A stretch of DNA of 64,000 nucleotides from Polycyclovorans sp. (GCA_002706265.1 PAKU01000006.1:62001-126000); one strand, 5' to 3'; shown: positions 1-11,988, numbered from the stretch's first letter. Numbers and translations are program-made. Notes: generated by a model from the letters alone, not told the origin.

Positions 1-136
1 AGATCCAGGTCCGGTTGAGGCGTGGGAAGCGGACAACGTAAAATCATGAGTTCGCGTGCCGCCGTTTCGGGCGGCCACGACAGCATCCTCAGCCCGGGCA
101 TTCGCCTGGGCCACCAACCTGAAGGACAGCAACACT
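1..136. other. Left edge, no gene assigned
   Basis: This stretch lies upstream of hflK. All three forward frames close within the first 50 bases, so the tail of an upstream gene could end here, but I cannot identify it. In many Gammaproteobacteria hflX precedes hflK, so an hflX 3' end would fit; that is inference only. Confidence 0.3.
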
Positions 137-1297
137 ATGGCTTGGAATGAACCCGGCCCCAACAAGGACCCTTGGAATCAGGGCCCCAAGAAAGGCGGCG
201 GCGGGGGCAAGCCTCCCGATCTTGACGCACTGTTCAAGCGCTTCAAGCAGTCCTTGGGGGGCGGCAAGGGCAATGGCACCGGCTTGCCGTCGTCGGGCGG
301 GGGCGGCGGCATTTCCCGCGGGCTGGTGTTGTTGCTGGTCGGCGCGCTGGTCGTGCTCTGGGGCCTGTCCGGCTTCTATGTGGTCGATGAACAGCAGCGC
401 GGCGTGGTGTTGCGATTTGGTCAGCATATTCAGACCAATGAGCCGGGCCTGCGCTGGCATGTGCCGTGGCCGGTCGACACCGTGGAAGTGATCAACGTCA
501 CCGGCGTTCGCTCGGTGGCCGAGAACTCCACCATGCTGACCCAGGACGAAAACATCGTGGATGTGGAGTTGACGGTGCAGTACCGCCTCTCCGACGTCGA
601 AAAATTCCTCTTTGCGGTGGCCGAGCCGGATCGCGCACTGCGCCAGTCCACGCAATCGGCCGTGCGCGAGGTGGTGGGCACCTCGACGATGGATTTCATC
701 ATCACCGAAGGCCGGCAGGAGGTTGCGGAGCGCACCAAGCTGCTGTTGCAGCAGAAGCTCGACAGCTACGGCACGGGCCTGTTCATCACCGAGGTCAACC
801 TGCGTGCGGCACGGCCTCCGGCGCCGGTGCAGAGCGCGTTTGAAGACGCCATCAAGGCCAGAGAAGACCAGGTTCGTCTGGTCAATGAAGCCCAGGCCTA
901 TGCCAACGATCGCCTGCCGCGTGCCCGCGGTGCGTCAGCACGTCTGGTTGAAGAAGCGCGCGGTTACAGCGAACAGGCCGTGGCCCGCGCCGAAGGTGAT
1001 GCGTCGCGCTTCAGCGCGCTGCTGACCGAATACAGGCAGGCGCCGGCGATCACCCGTGAACGTCTGTATCTGGACGTGATGAGCGAGGTTTTCGGACGCA
1101 CGACCAAGGTCATCATCGACGTCGACTCCAACGCGCCGCTGATGGTCTTGCCGCTGGATCAGCTACGCGGCGGCATGGCCGGCGGCGATGCGCGTGGCGA
1201 TCGCAGCGCCTCGGGCGGCGGTGATCCCGCAGCCGCGCCCAGGGGCGGCGCCACGCCGCAAGATCCCAACCGCGCCTCGCGCGACCGGAGCCGTTGA
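137..1297 (+). CDS. hflK: HflK, SPFH/band 7 membrane protein, FtsH regulator
   Basis: HflK forms the HflKC complex in the inner membrane, which surrounds and modulates the FtsH protease. The 386-residue protein has a Gly/Pro/Asn-rich cytoplasmic N-terminus typical of HflK, one membrane segment at about residues 60-82, then an SPFH domain (DEQQRGVVLRFG, then the PGLRWHVPWP stretch) and an Ala/Glu/Arg-rich coiled coil. The ATG at 137 is preferred over an in-frame start 81 bases upstream because MAWNEPGPNKDPW is the usual HflK beginning. It is followed directly by hflC (two bases between stop and ATG). The C-terminus is a low-complexity Gly/Asp/Arg tail. Confidence 0.95.
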   Translation: MAWNEPGPNKDPWNQGPKKGGGGGKPPDLDALFKRFKQSLGGGKGNGTGLPSSGGGGGISRGLVLLLVGALVVLWGLSGFYVVDEQQRGVVLRFGQHIQTNEPGLRWHVPWPVDTVEVINVTGVRSVAENSTMLTQDENIVDVELTVQYRLSDVEKFLFAVAEPDRALRQSTQSAVREVVGTSTMDFIITEGRQEVAERTKLLLQQKLDSYGTGLFITEVNLRAARPPAPVQSAFEDAIKAREDQVRLVNEAQAYANDRLPRARGASARLVEEARGYSEQAVARAEGDASRFSALLTEYRQAPAITRERLYLDVMSEVFGRTTKVIIDVDSNAPLMVLPLDQLRGGMAGGDARGDRSASGGGDPAAAPRGGATPQDPNRASRDRSR

Positions 1298-1299
1298 TC

Positions 1300-2163
1300 A
1301 TGAAAAATCCTATTGTTTGGCTGGCCATTGCGCTGGTCCTGTTGCTGACCATCTCCAACGCCTTTTTCGTGGTGGACCAGCGTGAACGTGCCGTGCTGAT
1401 CCAGCTGGGCGAATTCAAGGGCGCCGACTATCCGCCCGGCCTGCACCTGAAGATTCCCTTCATTCAGGAAGTGCGCAAGTTCGATCGCCGCCTGCTGATT
1501 CTCGACAGCGGCACCGAGAGCTTCCTGACGTCCGAAAAGAAAAACGTGGACGTCGATTACTACATTCTGTGGCGTATTGCCGATACCCAGGCCTTCATTC
1601 GTGCCACGGGGGGGCAGCAATTGGTCGCCGCCGACCGGCTCTCGTCCATCGTCAACCGCGGCCTGCGTGACCAGTTCGGCTCGCTGACCATTCAGCAGGC
1701 GGTGTCAGATGAGCGCGACAGCATCACCAACACGGTGATCAAACAGGCCAGCAACAACCTGGTCGAGCTGGGCATCGAGTTGGCCGACGTGCGCGTCAAG
1801 CGCATCGATCTGCCGCGGGGGGTCAGTGAATCGGTGTTCGACCGCATGCGTGCCGAGCGTTTGCGGGTGGCCTCTGACCTGCGGGCCCGCGGTGCCGAAG
1901 AAGGTGAGCGCATTCGTGCGGATGTGGACCGCGAGGCACAGGTGTTGTTGGCCGAGGCCTATCGTGAAGCCGAAACGCTGCGCGGTGAGGGCGATGCCAA
2001 GGCGGCTCAAGTCTATGCCAAGGCGTTTGGTGCCGATCCGGCGTTCTACGAGTTCTACCGGTCGATCAACATCTATCGCGACAGTTTCAACAGTAAGGAT
2101 GACGTGCTGGTTCTGGAGCCCAAGGGCAAATTCTTCCAGCACTTCAATCCCTCCTCCCGATAG
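1300..2163 (+). CDS. hflC: HflC, SPFH/band 7 membrane protein, FtsH regulator
   Basis: HflC is the partner of HflK in the periplasm-facing HflKC complex that regulates FtsH. The 287-residue product begins with a membrane anchor (MKNPIVWLAIALVLLLTI) followed by FFVVDQRERAVLIQLGEF, the typical start of the SPFH domain, and ends with a Glu/Arg/Ala-rich helical region. The ATG at 1300 lies two bases after the hflK stop; a TTG six bases earlier is possible but less likely. The same operon continues with a DUF2065 gene, hisZ and purA, an arrangement common in Gammaproteobacteria. Confidence 0.95.
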   Translation: MKNPIVWLAIALVLLLTISNAFFVVDQRERAVLIQLGEFKGADYPPGLHLKIPFIQEVRKFDRRLLILDSGTESFLTSEKKNVDVDYYILWRIADTQAFIRATGGQQLVAADRLSSIVNRGLRDQFGSLTIQQAVSDERDSITNTVIKQASNNLVELGIELADVRVKRIDLPRGVSESVFDRMRAERLRVASDLRARGAEEGERIRADVDREAQVLLAEAYREAETLRGEGDAKAAQVYAKAFGADPAFYEFYRSINIYRDSFNSKDDVLVLEPKGKFFQHFNPSSR

Positions 2164-2181
2164 CGGCGGCGCGGCGGCGCG

Positions 2182-2367
2182 GTGGACTGGGCTGAGCTGA
2201 TGCGGGCGCTGGCGCTCGTGTTGATCATCGAGGGCGTGATGCCCTTCATCGCCCCGCACCGCTGGCGCGAGTTGCTGCTGCAAGTCGCTGGACTCAACGT
2301 GCGGACATTGAGAATCATGGGTTTCATGTTCATCACTGCGGGCGCGCTGGCGCTCAATTTCCTGTGA
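2182..2367 (+). CDS. DUF2065 small membrane protein (YjeT type)
   Basis: This 61-residue protein has two hydrophobic helices (about residues 5-20 and 40-60) and the conserved shape of DUF2065/YjeT proteins, which are usually encoded between hflC and hisZ or purA. Its function is unknown. The start is GTG at 2182, and its TGA overlaps the GTG of hisZ, so translation is probably coupled. Position and sequence together make the family call firm; no role can be read from the sequence. Confidence 0.85.
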   Translation: MDWAELMRALALVLIIEGVMPFIAPHRWRELLLQVAGLNVRTLRIMGFMFITAGALALNFL

Positions 2368-3347
2368 GCCAGGCCCGGTGGATGTTGCCGGAAGGCATGG
2401 CCGAAACCTTGGCGCCGTCGTCCTGGGCGCTTGAGGACCTGCGGCGCAAGCTGCTCGACCATTACCGTGTGGCCGGGTATGCCTTGATCCTGACGCCGCT
2501 GGTCGAGCATCTGGACAGCCTGTTGACCGGTTCGGCCGAAGACCTGGAACAACAGACATTCAAGTTGATCGACCCGGAGTCGGGTCGCCTGCTGGGCCTG
2601 CGTGCCGACATGACCCCACAGGCCGCGCGGGTGGCGGCGCGTCATTACGCCCATCAAGACATCGTCAAGCTCTGCTATCTGGGCACCGTATTGCGGGCCA
2701 CGGCGCCGGAGCCAGGCCAGTCGCGATCGCCACGCCAGGTGGGCTGCGAGATCTTCGGCGAGCCGGGCCTTGGCGCTGACATTGAAGCCATCAACCTGAT
2801 GCTGCAGAGCCTCGCGCTGGCCGGCGTCAGCTCGGTGGCACTCGACCTCGGCCATGTCGGCGTGTATCGCGGCGTGGTGCAGCATCTGGCCCTCAGCGCC
2901 GCCGATGAAGGCGAGTTGTTCCGGATGGTGCAGCGCAAGTCGGGTCCGGACATGCGGCAATGGATGTCGGCGTTGGGGCTGGAGGCTTCGGTCCGCCAAT
3001 TGCTGATCGATTTGCTGGACCTCAACGGCGGCCTGGACGTGCTCGACGCCGCCGCCTCACGGCTGGCCGCGGCCGGCGACACGGTGCAGCAGGCGCTGGC
3101 CCAGTTGCGTGCGGTCTGCGAGGCCATACAGGCGCAGCCGTCACCGCCCGATATCCATGTTGACCTCGCCGAACTGCGGGGTTACCGCTACAAGACCGGC
3201 CTGGTGTTCGCCGCATTCGTGGCGGATCACGGCCGCGAGATTGCCCGTGGCGGGCGTTACGATGGTGTTGGTGCAGCCTTTGGTGAGCACCGGCCGGCGA
3301 CCGGTTTTTCCGCAGACATCAACGAATTGCTGCGCCTGGGCCTCTAA
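2364..3347 (+). CDS. hisZ: ATP phosphoribosyltransferase regulatory subunit HisZ
   Basis: HisZ is a catalytically dead paralogue of histidyl-tRNA synthetase that assembles with short-form HisG to give the active, histidine-regulated first enzyme of histidine synthesis. The 327-residue protein has the class II synthetase core (LRADMTPQAARVAARH; near the C-terminus ARGGRYDGVG) but no anticodon-binding domain, as expected for HisZ rather than HisS. The GTG start overlaps the preceding stop (GTGA). Its partner, a short HisG, lies about 52 kb downstream in this window, so the two subunits are encoded apart. Confidence 0.93.
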   Translation: MSQARWMLPEGMAETLAPSSWALEDLRRKLLDHYRVAGYALILTPLVEHLDSLLTGSAEDLEQQTFKLIDPESGRLLGLRADMTPQAARVAARHYAHQDIVKLCYLGTVLRATAPEPGQSRSPRQVGCEIFGEPGLGADIEAINLMLQSLALAGVSSVALDLGHVGVYRGVVQHLALSAADEGELFRMVQRKSGPDMRQWMSALGLEASVRQLLIDLLDLNGGLDVLDAAASRLAAAGDTVQQALAQLRAVCEAIQAQPSPPDIHVDLAELRGYRYKTGLVFAAFVADHGREIARGGRYDGVGAAFGEHRPATGFSADINELLRLGL

Positions 3348-5613
<2,266 letters not shown>

Positions 5614-5614
<1 letters not shown>

Positions 5615-6240
5615 TGGCCGCGCGCTGGGTTGACCTGCACCCCGAAAACCCGCAGGCCCGTCTCATCGGGCAAGTGGTCGACGCGGTGCGGGGCGGGGCA
5701 GTCATCGCCTATCCCACCGAGTCCGGCTATTCCCTGGGCTGCCATCTGGATGACCGTGCGGCGGCCGATCGACTGCGCCGCATCCGCAACTTCGACAAAC
5801 ACCACCAGTTCACCCTGATGTGTCGTGACCTTTCGGAGATCGCCCGCTATGCAAGGGTCGACAATACCCAGTTCCGGCTGCTGAAAAGCGCAACGCCCGG
5901 GGCCTACACCTTCGTCTTGGACGCGAGCAAGGAATTGCCGAAGCGGATTGCCCACGAACGGCGCAAGACCATCGGCATTCGCGTGCCCACGCATCCGGTG
6001 GCGCGTGCGTTGCTGGACGCGCTCGATGAACCGTTGATTGCCTGCACGCTGCAATTTCCCGGTGAAGATCGGCCGGTGGACGACCCGGAAGACTGGCGCG
6101 AACAACTCATCCGCGAGGTCGACTGGGTGCTGACCAGCGGCCATTGCGGCGTGCTGCCCACGACCGTGGTGGATCTGACCGGCGCCGCGCCCGTGATTCT
6201 GCGCAAAGGCAGCGGTCCGCTGGAGGTTCTCGGGCTCTGA
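5614..6240 (+). CDS. yciO: YciO-type Sua5/YrdC/TsaC family protein
   Basis: The 208-residue protein is a single YrdC-like domain resembling E. coli YciO rather than TsaC: the start DLHPENPQARLIGQVVDAVR, then YPTESGYSLGC, FTLMCRDLSE and TTVVDLTG are all YciO features. TsaC/Sua5 proteins make threonylcarbamoyl-AMP for tRNA t6A37; YciO shares the fold but its physiological role is unsettled. The ATG overlaps the SDR stop. It is the last gene of the hflK operon; a GC-rich hairpin follows at 6241-6279. Confidence 0.85.
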
Positions 6241-6279
6241 GCCTCGGCCGGGCGGACGCGCTTCAGCGCGGGGCGAGGC
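6241..6279 (+). other. Compound hairpin after yciO
   Basis: Immediately after the yciO stop, GCCTCG (6241-6246) can pair with CGAGGC (6274-6279), enclosing a second hairpin CGCGC-TTCA-GCGCG (6257-6270). There is no T-run after it. It marks the 3' end of the hflK-yciO operon, probably as an RNA-stabilising or Rho-associated structure. Confidence 0.35.
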
Positions 6280-6329
6280 CGATCCTTCATCGAAGTCTAA
6301 TCAGGCGTGCGCGACGGTGACGATTTGGC

Positions 6330-6335
6330 TACAAT
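6330..6335 (+). promoter_or_regulatory. -10 box for the tRNA-His/tRNA-Lys unit
   Basis: A TACAAT hexamer lies 12 bases upstream of the mature tRNA-His and is followed by a GC-rich discriminator (CGCGCCC), the layout of growth-rate-controlled stable-RNA promoters. No good -35 box is obvious. Confidence 0.5.
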
Positions 6336-6347
6336 CGCGCCCTCGGT

Positions 6348-6424
6348 GGTGGCCGTAGCTCAGTTGGTAGAGTCCCAGATTGTGATTCTGGTTGTCGCGG
6401 GTTCGAGCCCCGTCGGTCACCCCA
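6348..6424 (+). tRNA. tRNA-His (GTG)
   Basis: The 77-base cloverleaf has the extra 5' G (6348) opposite C73 that is diagnostic of tRNA-His, a 7-bp acceptor stem starting GTGGCCG, anticodon GTG at 6382-6384 in a CAGA/TCTG stem, a GGTTCGAGCCC T-arm, and an encoded CCA at 6422-6424. Confidence 0.97.
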
Positions 6425-6448
6425 CTCCCTTTGTCGATTTAATGATGC

Positions 6449-6524
<76 letters not shown>

Positions 6525-6604
6525 TTGAATCAACGCGTTACGGAAGCTTGTTGGCGGGCTCCGTGATGCCTCCCAGACGCGTTCATGATGGGTTTCTGGC
6601 ATGC

Positions 6605-6628
6605 AACCACCGGCACGGTGGTTTTTTT
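6605..6628 (+). terminator. Rho-independent terminator after tRNA-Lys
   Basis: An 8-bp stem AACCACCG / CGGTGGTT with loop GCA runs straight into a run of T residues ending at 6628. It ends the tRNA transcript 81 bases after tRNA-Lys. Confidence 0.85.
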
Positions 6629-6671
6629 AGGTCTGCCAGTTCCGTTGCCCCGGTGATCGAGTGGCGACGGC

Positions 6672-6677
6672 TATACT
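6672..6677 (+). promoter_or_regulatory. Candidate -10 box of ppiD
   Basis: TATACT matches the sigma-70 -10 consensus at 5 of 6 positions and would start a transcript with a leader of about 48 bases before the ppiD ATG. The nearest -35-like hexamer (TTGCCC at 6645-6650) is too distant at 21 bases, so the assignment is tentative. Confidence 0.4.
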
Positions 6678-6731
6678 TCACGATTCGCCAACCGCCGCTG
6701 CAAGACGGCGCTGCCAAGGACGTTCCCTTAG

Positions 6732-8657
6732 ATGCTTCAGTCAATTCGTGACAGCCTTTCCGGCTGGGTCTTGTGGTTTGTCGTGGGCTTGATCGCGGTG
6801 CCGTTCGCGTTTGTCGGCATTGAATCGTTCCGGATGGGCAACAGTGATCCGGTGCTGGTTGAAGTGGGTGACACTGAGATCACCGAATCGCAGTTCCGGG
6901 CCGCGTTTGATCAACGATTCCGGCAGTTGCAGCAGATGATGGGCGACAGCTTCCGGCCCGACATGATCAACACCGCCGAGTTTCGCGCGGCGGTGCTGCA
7001 GGACATGAGCAATGAGGCCCTGCTGCTGCAATATGCGCGCGAGCAGGGTTATCGCGGCAGCGATGCCGAAGTGATGGAGTACCTGCGCGGCCTGCCGGCT
7101 TTTCAGCGCGACGGTCGCTTCTCGGCCGAGGCTTATCGGGACGTGCTGGCCGGTCAGGGCATCGATCCGGAGTACTTTGAATCCCAGCTGCGCAACGCCT
7201 TGGCCATCGACCAGATGCGCTCGGGCGTGCTCGAAAGTGCGGTGGTCCCCGACGCGCTGCTCGACAATCGCATTCGCCTGCAGCAGCAGCAGCGCTCGCT
7301 GAGCACTCTGGTGGTGCCCTCGGCGCCGTTCGTCGCGTCCATCGAGCCCACCGAAGCCGAAATCAACGCGCGTTACGAGCAGAACCAGGCGCAGTACCAG
7401 AAGCCCGAACGTGTGCGCCTGGACTACGTGATGCTTGATCCCGCGCAGTTGGCGGAGGTTCCCGATCCCGAGCCGTCGGTACTTGAGGCCTTGTACGAGG
7501 CCGAGAAGGCGCGTTTTGTCACCGGCGAAAAGCGCCGAGCGCGCCACATCCTGATTCCCCTGGATGCAGATAAAGATGCCGCGCGTGACAAGGCGGCTGA
7601 ATTGCGGGCGCGGATTTCTGCGGGCGCTGATTTTGCCGAGCTTGCCGCCGAATTCTCGTCCGATACCGGCTCCAAGGACCAGGGCGGTGACCTCGGCTGG
7701 ATCGAAAAGGGCCAGATGGCCGCCGACTTTGAAGCGGCATTGTTCGCACTGGACGAGGGCGAAGTGAGCGAGCCGGTCGTCACCGAATTTGGCGTGCACC
7801 TGATCCGTGCCGACGAGGTCAAGCCCGAACAGGTCTTGACCCTGGAAGACGAGGGTGTGCGCGAACAATTATTGACGCGTTATCGCGAGCGTGAGCGCGC
7901 GCTGCGCATGCAGGATCGGCAGGAGCAGCTCGACCAACTGACGTTCGAGAACGCCAATTCACTACAGCCGGTGGCCGAGGCGCTGGATCTTGAGGTGCAG
8001 CAGACCGACTGGTTCACCCGCGAGGGCGGCACCGGGCTACTGGCCGAGCGCGGCATTCTCAATGTCGCGTTCACGCCCGAGTTGATCGATGCCAATGAGA
8101 ACAGCCGCCCCATCGCCCTCTCGGATGGCCGGGTGGTCGTGGTGCGCAAGGCGGAATATGAGGCCCCCTCGTTGATGGCGCTGGACACGGTCGTCGATGA
8201 CATTCGCCAAGCCTTGAAGCAGGAGGGCGCGCGCGTTCAGGCACTGGCCCTGGCGGAACAGATCAAGGAAGAGGCGGCCGCCGCGCCCTCGTCAGAAAGC
8301 TTGGCGACGCTGGCAGAAAAGCACGGGCTGACCTACCGCGTCATCGGCCCGGTGGGGCGTGACAGCGCCAATGTCGACCCTGCCGTGCTTGCCCGGTTGT
8401 TCGCGCTGCCGAAGCCGGCGGAGGATGCCGCAGCGCCCACCTTGAGCGTCGTCATGCGCGACGATGGCGATGCGGCCGTGATCGCGTTCTCGGGGGTGCA
8501 GCAGGCCACGGTGAGCGAAGTCGATCGCGTCGCCGCCCGCGACCGCATCACGCAGATGCTCGCCGGTCGTGAGTTCGAGGCCTACCAGGCGATCATGCGC
8601 GACGCGGTGCCGGTGAAGCAGCGTCGCTCGCTGACGGACGACGAATCTGCTCCGTAG
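6732..8657 (+). CDS. ppiD: Peptidyl-prolyl isomerase/chaperone PpiD
   Basis: PpiD is an inner-membrane-anchored periplasmic chaperone that helps newly exported proteins leave the Sec translocon. The 641-residue protein has a short cytoplasmic N-terminus, one membrane anchor at about residues 12-31, a SurA-type N-terminal domain (GMGNSDP region onward), a parvulin domain at about 265-362 (ARHILIPLD, then DLGWIEKGQM, FGVHLIRADEV) and a long helical C-terminal domain, which is the full PpiD layout. An AAGGA lies about 11 bases before the ATG. It is a single-gene unit between a tRNA terminator and the symporter gene. Confidence 0.93.
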   Translation: MLQSIRDSLSGWVLWFVVGLIAVPFAFVGIESFRMGNSDPVLVEVGDTEITESQFRAAFDQRFRQLQQMMGDSFRPDMINTAEFRAAVLQDMSNEALLLQYAREQGYRGSDAEVMEYLRGLPAFQRDGRFSAEAYRDVLAGQGIDPEYFESQLRNALAIDQMRSGVLESAVVPDALLDNRIRLQQQQRSLSTLVVPSAPFVASIEPTEAEINARYEQNQAQYQKPERVRLDYVMLDPAQLAEVPDPEPSVLEALYEAEKARFVTGEKRRARHILIPLDADKDAARDKAAELRARISAGADFAELAAEFSSDTGSKDQGGDLGWIEKGQMAADFEAALFALDEGEVSEPVVTEFGVHLIRADEVKPEQVLTLEDEGVREQLLTRYRERERALRMQDRQEQLDQLTFENANSLQPVAEALDLEVQQTDWFTREGGTGLLAERGILNVAFTPELIDANENSRPIALSDGRVVVVRKAEYEAPSLMALDTVVDDIRQALKQEGARVQALALAEQIKEEAAAAPSSESLATLAEKHGLTYRVIGPVGRDSANVDPAVLARLFALPKPAEDAAAPTLSVVMRDDGDAAVIAFSGVQQATVSEVDRVAARDRITQMLAGREFEAYQAIMRDAVPVKQRRSLTDDESAP

Positions 8658-8772
8658 GCGCGAGCCTTGCCGGGCCCTGCCACCCGATCGCATGTGGACG
8701 GGCCTCGTGGCCCAATGTCCTGGTTGGTGACCGTTTGATGCCGTGGGTGCGCAACGGCGGCGGCGTGCCTGA

Positions 8773-8778
8773 TAGGCT
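8773..8778 (+). promoter_or_regulatory. Candidate -10 box just before the symporter ATG
   Basis: TAGGCT keeps the key T1, A2 and T6 of a -10 element and lies only 6 bases before the ATG, with no Shine-Dalgarno sequence in between. If used, transcription would start at or next to the A of the start codon. Confidence 0.3.
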
Positions 8779-8784
8779 CAGTCC

Positions 8785-10074
8785 ATGAAACTTCATTGGC
8801 AGATCCTGATCGCGCTGGTCGCGGCTTTCGCTGCGGGTTCGCTGCTCGGCGACGTTCCGCTGTTCATCCGCACGATGGACATGCTCGGCACCATGTTCCT
8901 CAACGCGCTGCGCATGCTGATCGTGCCGCTGATCGTGTCGGCCATGATCTGTGCGCTGCTGGGCATCGGCAATGGCGCCGGCCTGGCGCGTCTGGGCGGG
9001 CGCACGGTGGTCTATTTCCTCGCCACCACATTGATCTCGGTGACCACGGCGCTGGTGCTGGTCAACCTGGTGTCGCCCGGCATCATCGACGGCGTGCCCG
9101 CAGGTGAGCGGCTGGGTCTGTCCGCAGACACCGCGCGGGTCACCGAAAGCGTCGCCGACCGGGGCCAGGGGGACCTGCTGGACATTCTGGTGCGCATGAT
9201 CCCGGTCAATGTTTTTGAAGCAGCTGCCAAGGCCGACATGCTGGGGCTGATTTTCTTCTCGATCCTGTTCGGCTACTTTGCGGCGCGTCTGCCTGATGGG
9301 TTGATGCAGTCGCAGCAGCGCTTCTGGCAGGGCATTTACGAGGTCATGATCCGGTTGACCGGGCTGATCATGTGGTTCGCTCCGCTGGGCGTCTTTGCCC
9401 TGGTGAGCCAGACGGTGGCGCAGACCGGGCTTGACGCGCTGCTGCCTTTGGCGTTGTTTTTTGGCGTGGTCGTTGCCGCGCTGCTGATCCAGATGCTGGT
9501 CTGGCTGCCGCTGATCTTGCGCAGCTTCGGCCTGTCGCCGCTGCGCCATTTCAAGGCGGTGGGGCCGGCGCTGCTGACGGCGTTTTCGACCAGCAGCTCG
9601 GCAGCCACCTTGCCGGTTTCCTTGCAACGACTGCAGTCGGAGGCGGGTGTGTCGGCGAAGGTCTCAGGATTCGTGATGCCGCTGGGCACCACGGTCAATA
9701 TGAACGGCACGGCCCTGTATGAATGCGCCGCTGCACTGTTCATCGCCCAGGCTTATGGTCTGGAGCTGAGTATTCTCACGCAGTTCACCGTGGTGGCCTT
9801 GGCCTTGCTCACCTCGATCGGCGTCGCCGGCATCCCTTCGGCCAGCCTGGTGGCCATCGCCATCATCCTGACGGCGGTCGGGCTGCCGCTGGAGGGCGTA
9901 GGGCTGATTCTGGCCGTGGATCGCGTGCTCGACATGGCGCGCACGGCGGTGAACGTGTTCGGTGACACCGTCGGCGCCGTGCTGATGGCGCACCTGGAGG
10001 GCGAGCAGGTGCTGCCCGGTGCAACGGAGGCCCAGGCCGCCGTTGCACCCCCTGCATCAGACGCCTCGGGCTGA
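8785..10074 (+). CDS. Dicarboxylate/amino acid:cation symporter (DAACS family)
   Basis: This 429-residue inner-membrane protein belongs to the sodium- or proton-coupled dicarboxylate/glutamate symporters (GltP/DctA/GltT relatives). It shows the hallmark serine-rich hairpin loop ([12 protein letters not shown]), the NMNGTALYE motif of the substrate/cation site, and a late re-entrant [14 protein letters not shown] segment. Eight or so hydrophobic helices fit the fold. Whether it moves C4-dicarboxylates, glutamate/aspartate or another amino acid cannot be told from sequence. No ribosome site precedes the ATG. The stop lies inside a strong hairpin and fabI converges on it 25 bases away. Confidence 0.9.
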   Translation: MKLHWQILIALVAAFAAGSLLGDVPLFIRTMDMLGTMFLNALRMLIVPLIVSAMICALLGIGNGAGLARLGGRTVVYFLATTLISVTTALVLVNLVSPGIIDGVPAGERLGLSADTARVTESVADRGQGDLLDILVRMIPVNVFEAAAKADMLGLIFFSILFGYFAARLPDGLMQSQQRFWQGIYEVMIRLTGLIMWFAPLGVFALVSQTVAQTGLDALLPLALFFGVVVAALLIQMLVWLPLILRSFGLSPLRHFKAVGPALLTAFSTSSSAATLPVSLQRLQSEAGVSAKVSGFVMPLGTTVNMNGTALYECAAALFIAQAYGLELSILTQFTVVALALLTSIGVAGIPSASLVAIAIILTAVGLPLEGVGLILAVDRVLDMARTAVNVFGDTVGAVLMAHLEGEQVLPGATEAQAAVAPPASDASG

Positions 10075-10081
10075 TGCAGGG
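10050..10081 (+). other. 11-bp hairpin overlapping the symporter stop codon
   Basis: CCCTGCATCAG (10050-10060) pairs perfectly with CTGATGCAGGG (10071-10081) around a 10-base loop; the TGA stop (10072-10074) is inside the 3' arm. There is no T-run on either strand. It sits at the end of two convergent genes and may work as a bidirectional U-less terminator or mRNA end-protector. Confidence 0.6.
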
Positions 10082-10099
10082 CGCCACGCGGCCGGTGGA

Positions 10100-10894
10100 T
10101 CAGCCTTCTTCCGGGAATTGCATGCCCATGATGCGGTAGCCGGCGTCGACGTAGATGATCTCGCCGGTGATGCCGGCGGCGAGGTCGGAGCAGAGGAAGG
10201 CGGCGGTGTTGCCGACATCTTCGATGGTGACGTTGCGTTTCAGCGGGCTGGCGGTCGCGGCGCTGGCCAGCATGTTGCGGAACCCGCTGATGCCCGCGGC
10301 CGCAAGAGTCTTGATCGGCCCGGCCGAAATGCCGTTGACGCGAATGCCCTCGCTCCCCAGGTCGGCGGCCATGAATCGCACATTGGCCTCAAGGCTGGCC
10401 TTGGCCGGCCCCATGACGTTGTACATGGGCACGGCCCGCACGGCGCCCAGATAGGTGAGGGTGAGCAGGGCCGCATTGCGCCCCTGCATCAGTGGCCGCG
10501 CCGCCTTGCCGAGCGCCGCAAACGAATAGGCCGAGATATCGTGCGAGATCGCAAAGCCTTCACGCGTCACCGCGTCAAGGTAACGCCCCTGCAACTGCTC
10601 GCGCGGCGCGAAGCCGATGGCATGGATGACGATATCGATCCCGCCCCACTGCTGCTCGACTTCCTGCATGACGTTGGCAATCTGTGCGTCATCGGTGACA
10701 TCCAGCGGCAGCACCAGCTTGCTGTCGTTGCAGCGGGCGGCGACGTCTTCCACCCGGCCTTTCAACCGATCACCCTGATAGGTGAACGCCAGCTCGGCAC
10801 CCTCCCGGGCAAAGGCTTCGGCAATGCCCACGGCGATGGATCGATCACTGGCCACACCGGTGATCAGGGCTTTTTTACCGTTGAGGAAACCCAT
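10100..10894 (-). CDS. fabI: Enoyl-[acyl-carrier-protein] reductase (NADH)
   Basis: FabI reduces trans-2-enoyl-ACP with NADH in the last step of each fatty acid elongation cycle. The 264-residue protein matches E. coli FabI along its length: GVASDRSIA near the N-terminus binds NADH, and catalytic Tyr158 and Lys165 lie in [10 protein letters not shown] (E. coli Tyr156/Lys163). The glycine equivalent to E. coli Gly93 (triclosan site) is kept at Gly94. An AAGGAG lies 7 bases before the ATG, confirming the start. It faces the symporter gene tail-to-tail and is downstream of the motor operon on the same strand. Confidence 0.96.
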   Translation of the reverse strand: MGFLNGKKALITGVASDRSIAVGIAEAFAREGAELAFTYQGDRLKGRVEDVAARCNDSKLVLPLDVTDDAQIANVMQEVEQQWGGIDIVIHAIGFAPREQLQGRYLDAVTREGFAISHDISAYSFAALGKAARPLMQGRNAALLTLTYLGAVRAVPMYNVMGPAKASLEANVRFMAADLGSEGIRVNGISAGPIKTLAAAGISGFRNMLASAATASPLKRNVTIEDVGNTAAFLCSDLAAGITGEIIYVDAGYRIMGMQFPEEG

Positions 10895-10950
10895 ACGGCC
10901 TCTCCTTGGATTGGATTGTTGTGATGGCGCCGCCCGTCTGTTCGGCGCGG

Positions 10951-11988
10951 TTATAACAGGACGATGGGGTAGTTGCGCACCGGGAACGCCGGAACGGCCT
11001 TGGCCCCGAAATTGATCAACTGGATGCGGGTCATCAGTTGGCGATCCACTTCGGCATCGCCCAATTCGCTGCTGACCAGTTGCAGGTTACTGATGCTGCC
11101 ATCGGGATTGATGACGAAGCTGATCACGATCTTGCCGCGCAGGTCGGGATTGGTGCGAAGCGCGCGGTTGACGATGGCCGTGATGGCGCCCTTGTTGCGG
11201 TCAAACACCAGCTGGATCTCTTGCAGGCTGCGGCCTGACACCACGGCGTCCCCGCTTTCACCCGGGCGCGTCCGGTCTTCGCCAAAGCCCACCGGGCTTT
11301 CCAGCTGCGTGGTGTTGCGCGAGCCCAGGCCGGTGCCGGCGTTGGTGCGGCGCGTCTGGCCGGCGCCTGGCGAGGTGATGCCGCTGCTGCGGGTCTGGGC
11401 CGAATCGGCCACCCGGTTGGGGTCTGCCGCGGTGCCTGACCCCGCGCCGCTGCCGCCTCGCGAGCCCACCACGGTCGATGAGGTGAGGGGTTGCGAGGGG
11501 TCGATGCCGGTCAAGGTGCTGTCACGCAGGGGTGACAGTTGGTCGAATGCCGCTGCCGCCTCCTGGGCACGACGGCGGGCGTCTTCCTGGGCGCGGGCCT
11601 CGGCCTGGCGCTGGGCGATGGCCGGGTCCACGGTCGGCACCGGTTTCGGTGCGCGGGTGGGCTGCGGGGCCACCACTTCTTTCACCGGTTCCGGTTCGGG
11701 TGCCGGCTCGGCCTCGGGTTCGATCGGATCGGGCTCATCTTTTTCAGCGGGCGCGGCTTCTTCGGTCTTTTCGGCGACCGGCACGTCTTCGCGCTCGCTG
11801 ATCAGTTCGACATAGCGCTCTCCGGCCAGGGTGCCGCCGCCAGGCGTCAGCCCAACCAGGTTGATGAACGGCAGAATCAGCATGAAGGCCACGACCGGCA
11901 GGGCCAGGGCGAGCAGCAGACGCCGGAATTTGCGGTCCGCGTCTTCGGCCAGTTCCCAGCTTTGCCAGCGGATCACCTCAGCGCTCAT
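10951..11988 (-). CDS. AgmX/PglI C-terminal domain (TonB-like) transducer
   Basis: The 345-residue protein has a short cytoplasmic N-terminus, one membrane helix at about residues 23-46, a long Pro/Glu/Ala-rich linker (about 70-130), a Gly/Ser/Thr-rich stretch, and a C-terminal domain of about 85 residues ([14 protein letters not shown]) of the TonB-like AgmX/PglI type. It is last of a nine-gene minus-strand operon; its ATG overlaps the second ExbD stop by 4 bases. By analogy with TonB, TolA and Myxococcus AgmX (GltJ), it should carry force from the inner-membrane motor across the periplasm. Its outer-membrane partner is unknown. Confidence 0.8.
   Translation of the reverse strand: MSAEVIRWQSWELAEDADRKFRRLLLALALPVVAFMLILPFINLVGLTPGGGTLAGERYVELISEREDVPVAEKTEEAAPAEKDEPDPIEPEAEPAPEPEPVKEVVAPQPTRAPKPVPTVDPAIAQRQAEARAQEDARRRAQEAAAAFDQLSPLRDSTLTGIDPSQPLTSSTVVGSRGGSGAGSGTAADPNRVADSAQTRSSGITSPGAGQTRRTNAGTGLGSRNTTQLESPVGFGEDRTRPGESGDAVVSGRSLQEIQLVFDRNKGAITAIVNRALRTNPDLRGKIVISFVINPDGSISNLQLVSSELGDAEVDRQLMTRIQLINFGAKAVPAFPVRNYPIVLL

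Noticed and set aside
56-136. Upstream extension of hflK
   Set aside because: The extra 27 residues are unlike any HflK start, while MAWNEPG at 137 is typical.
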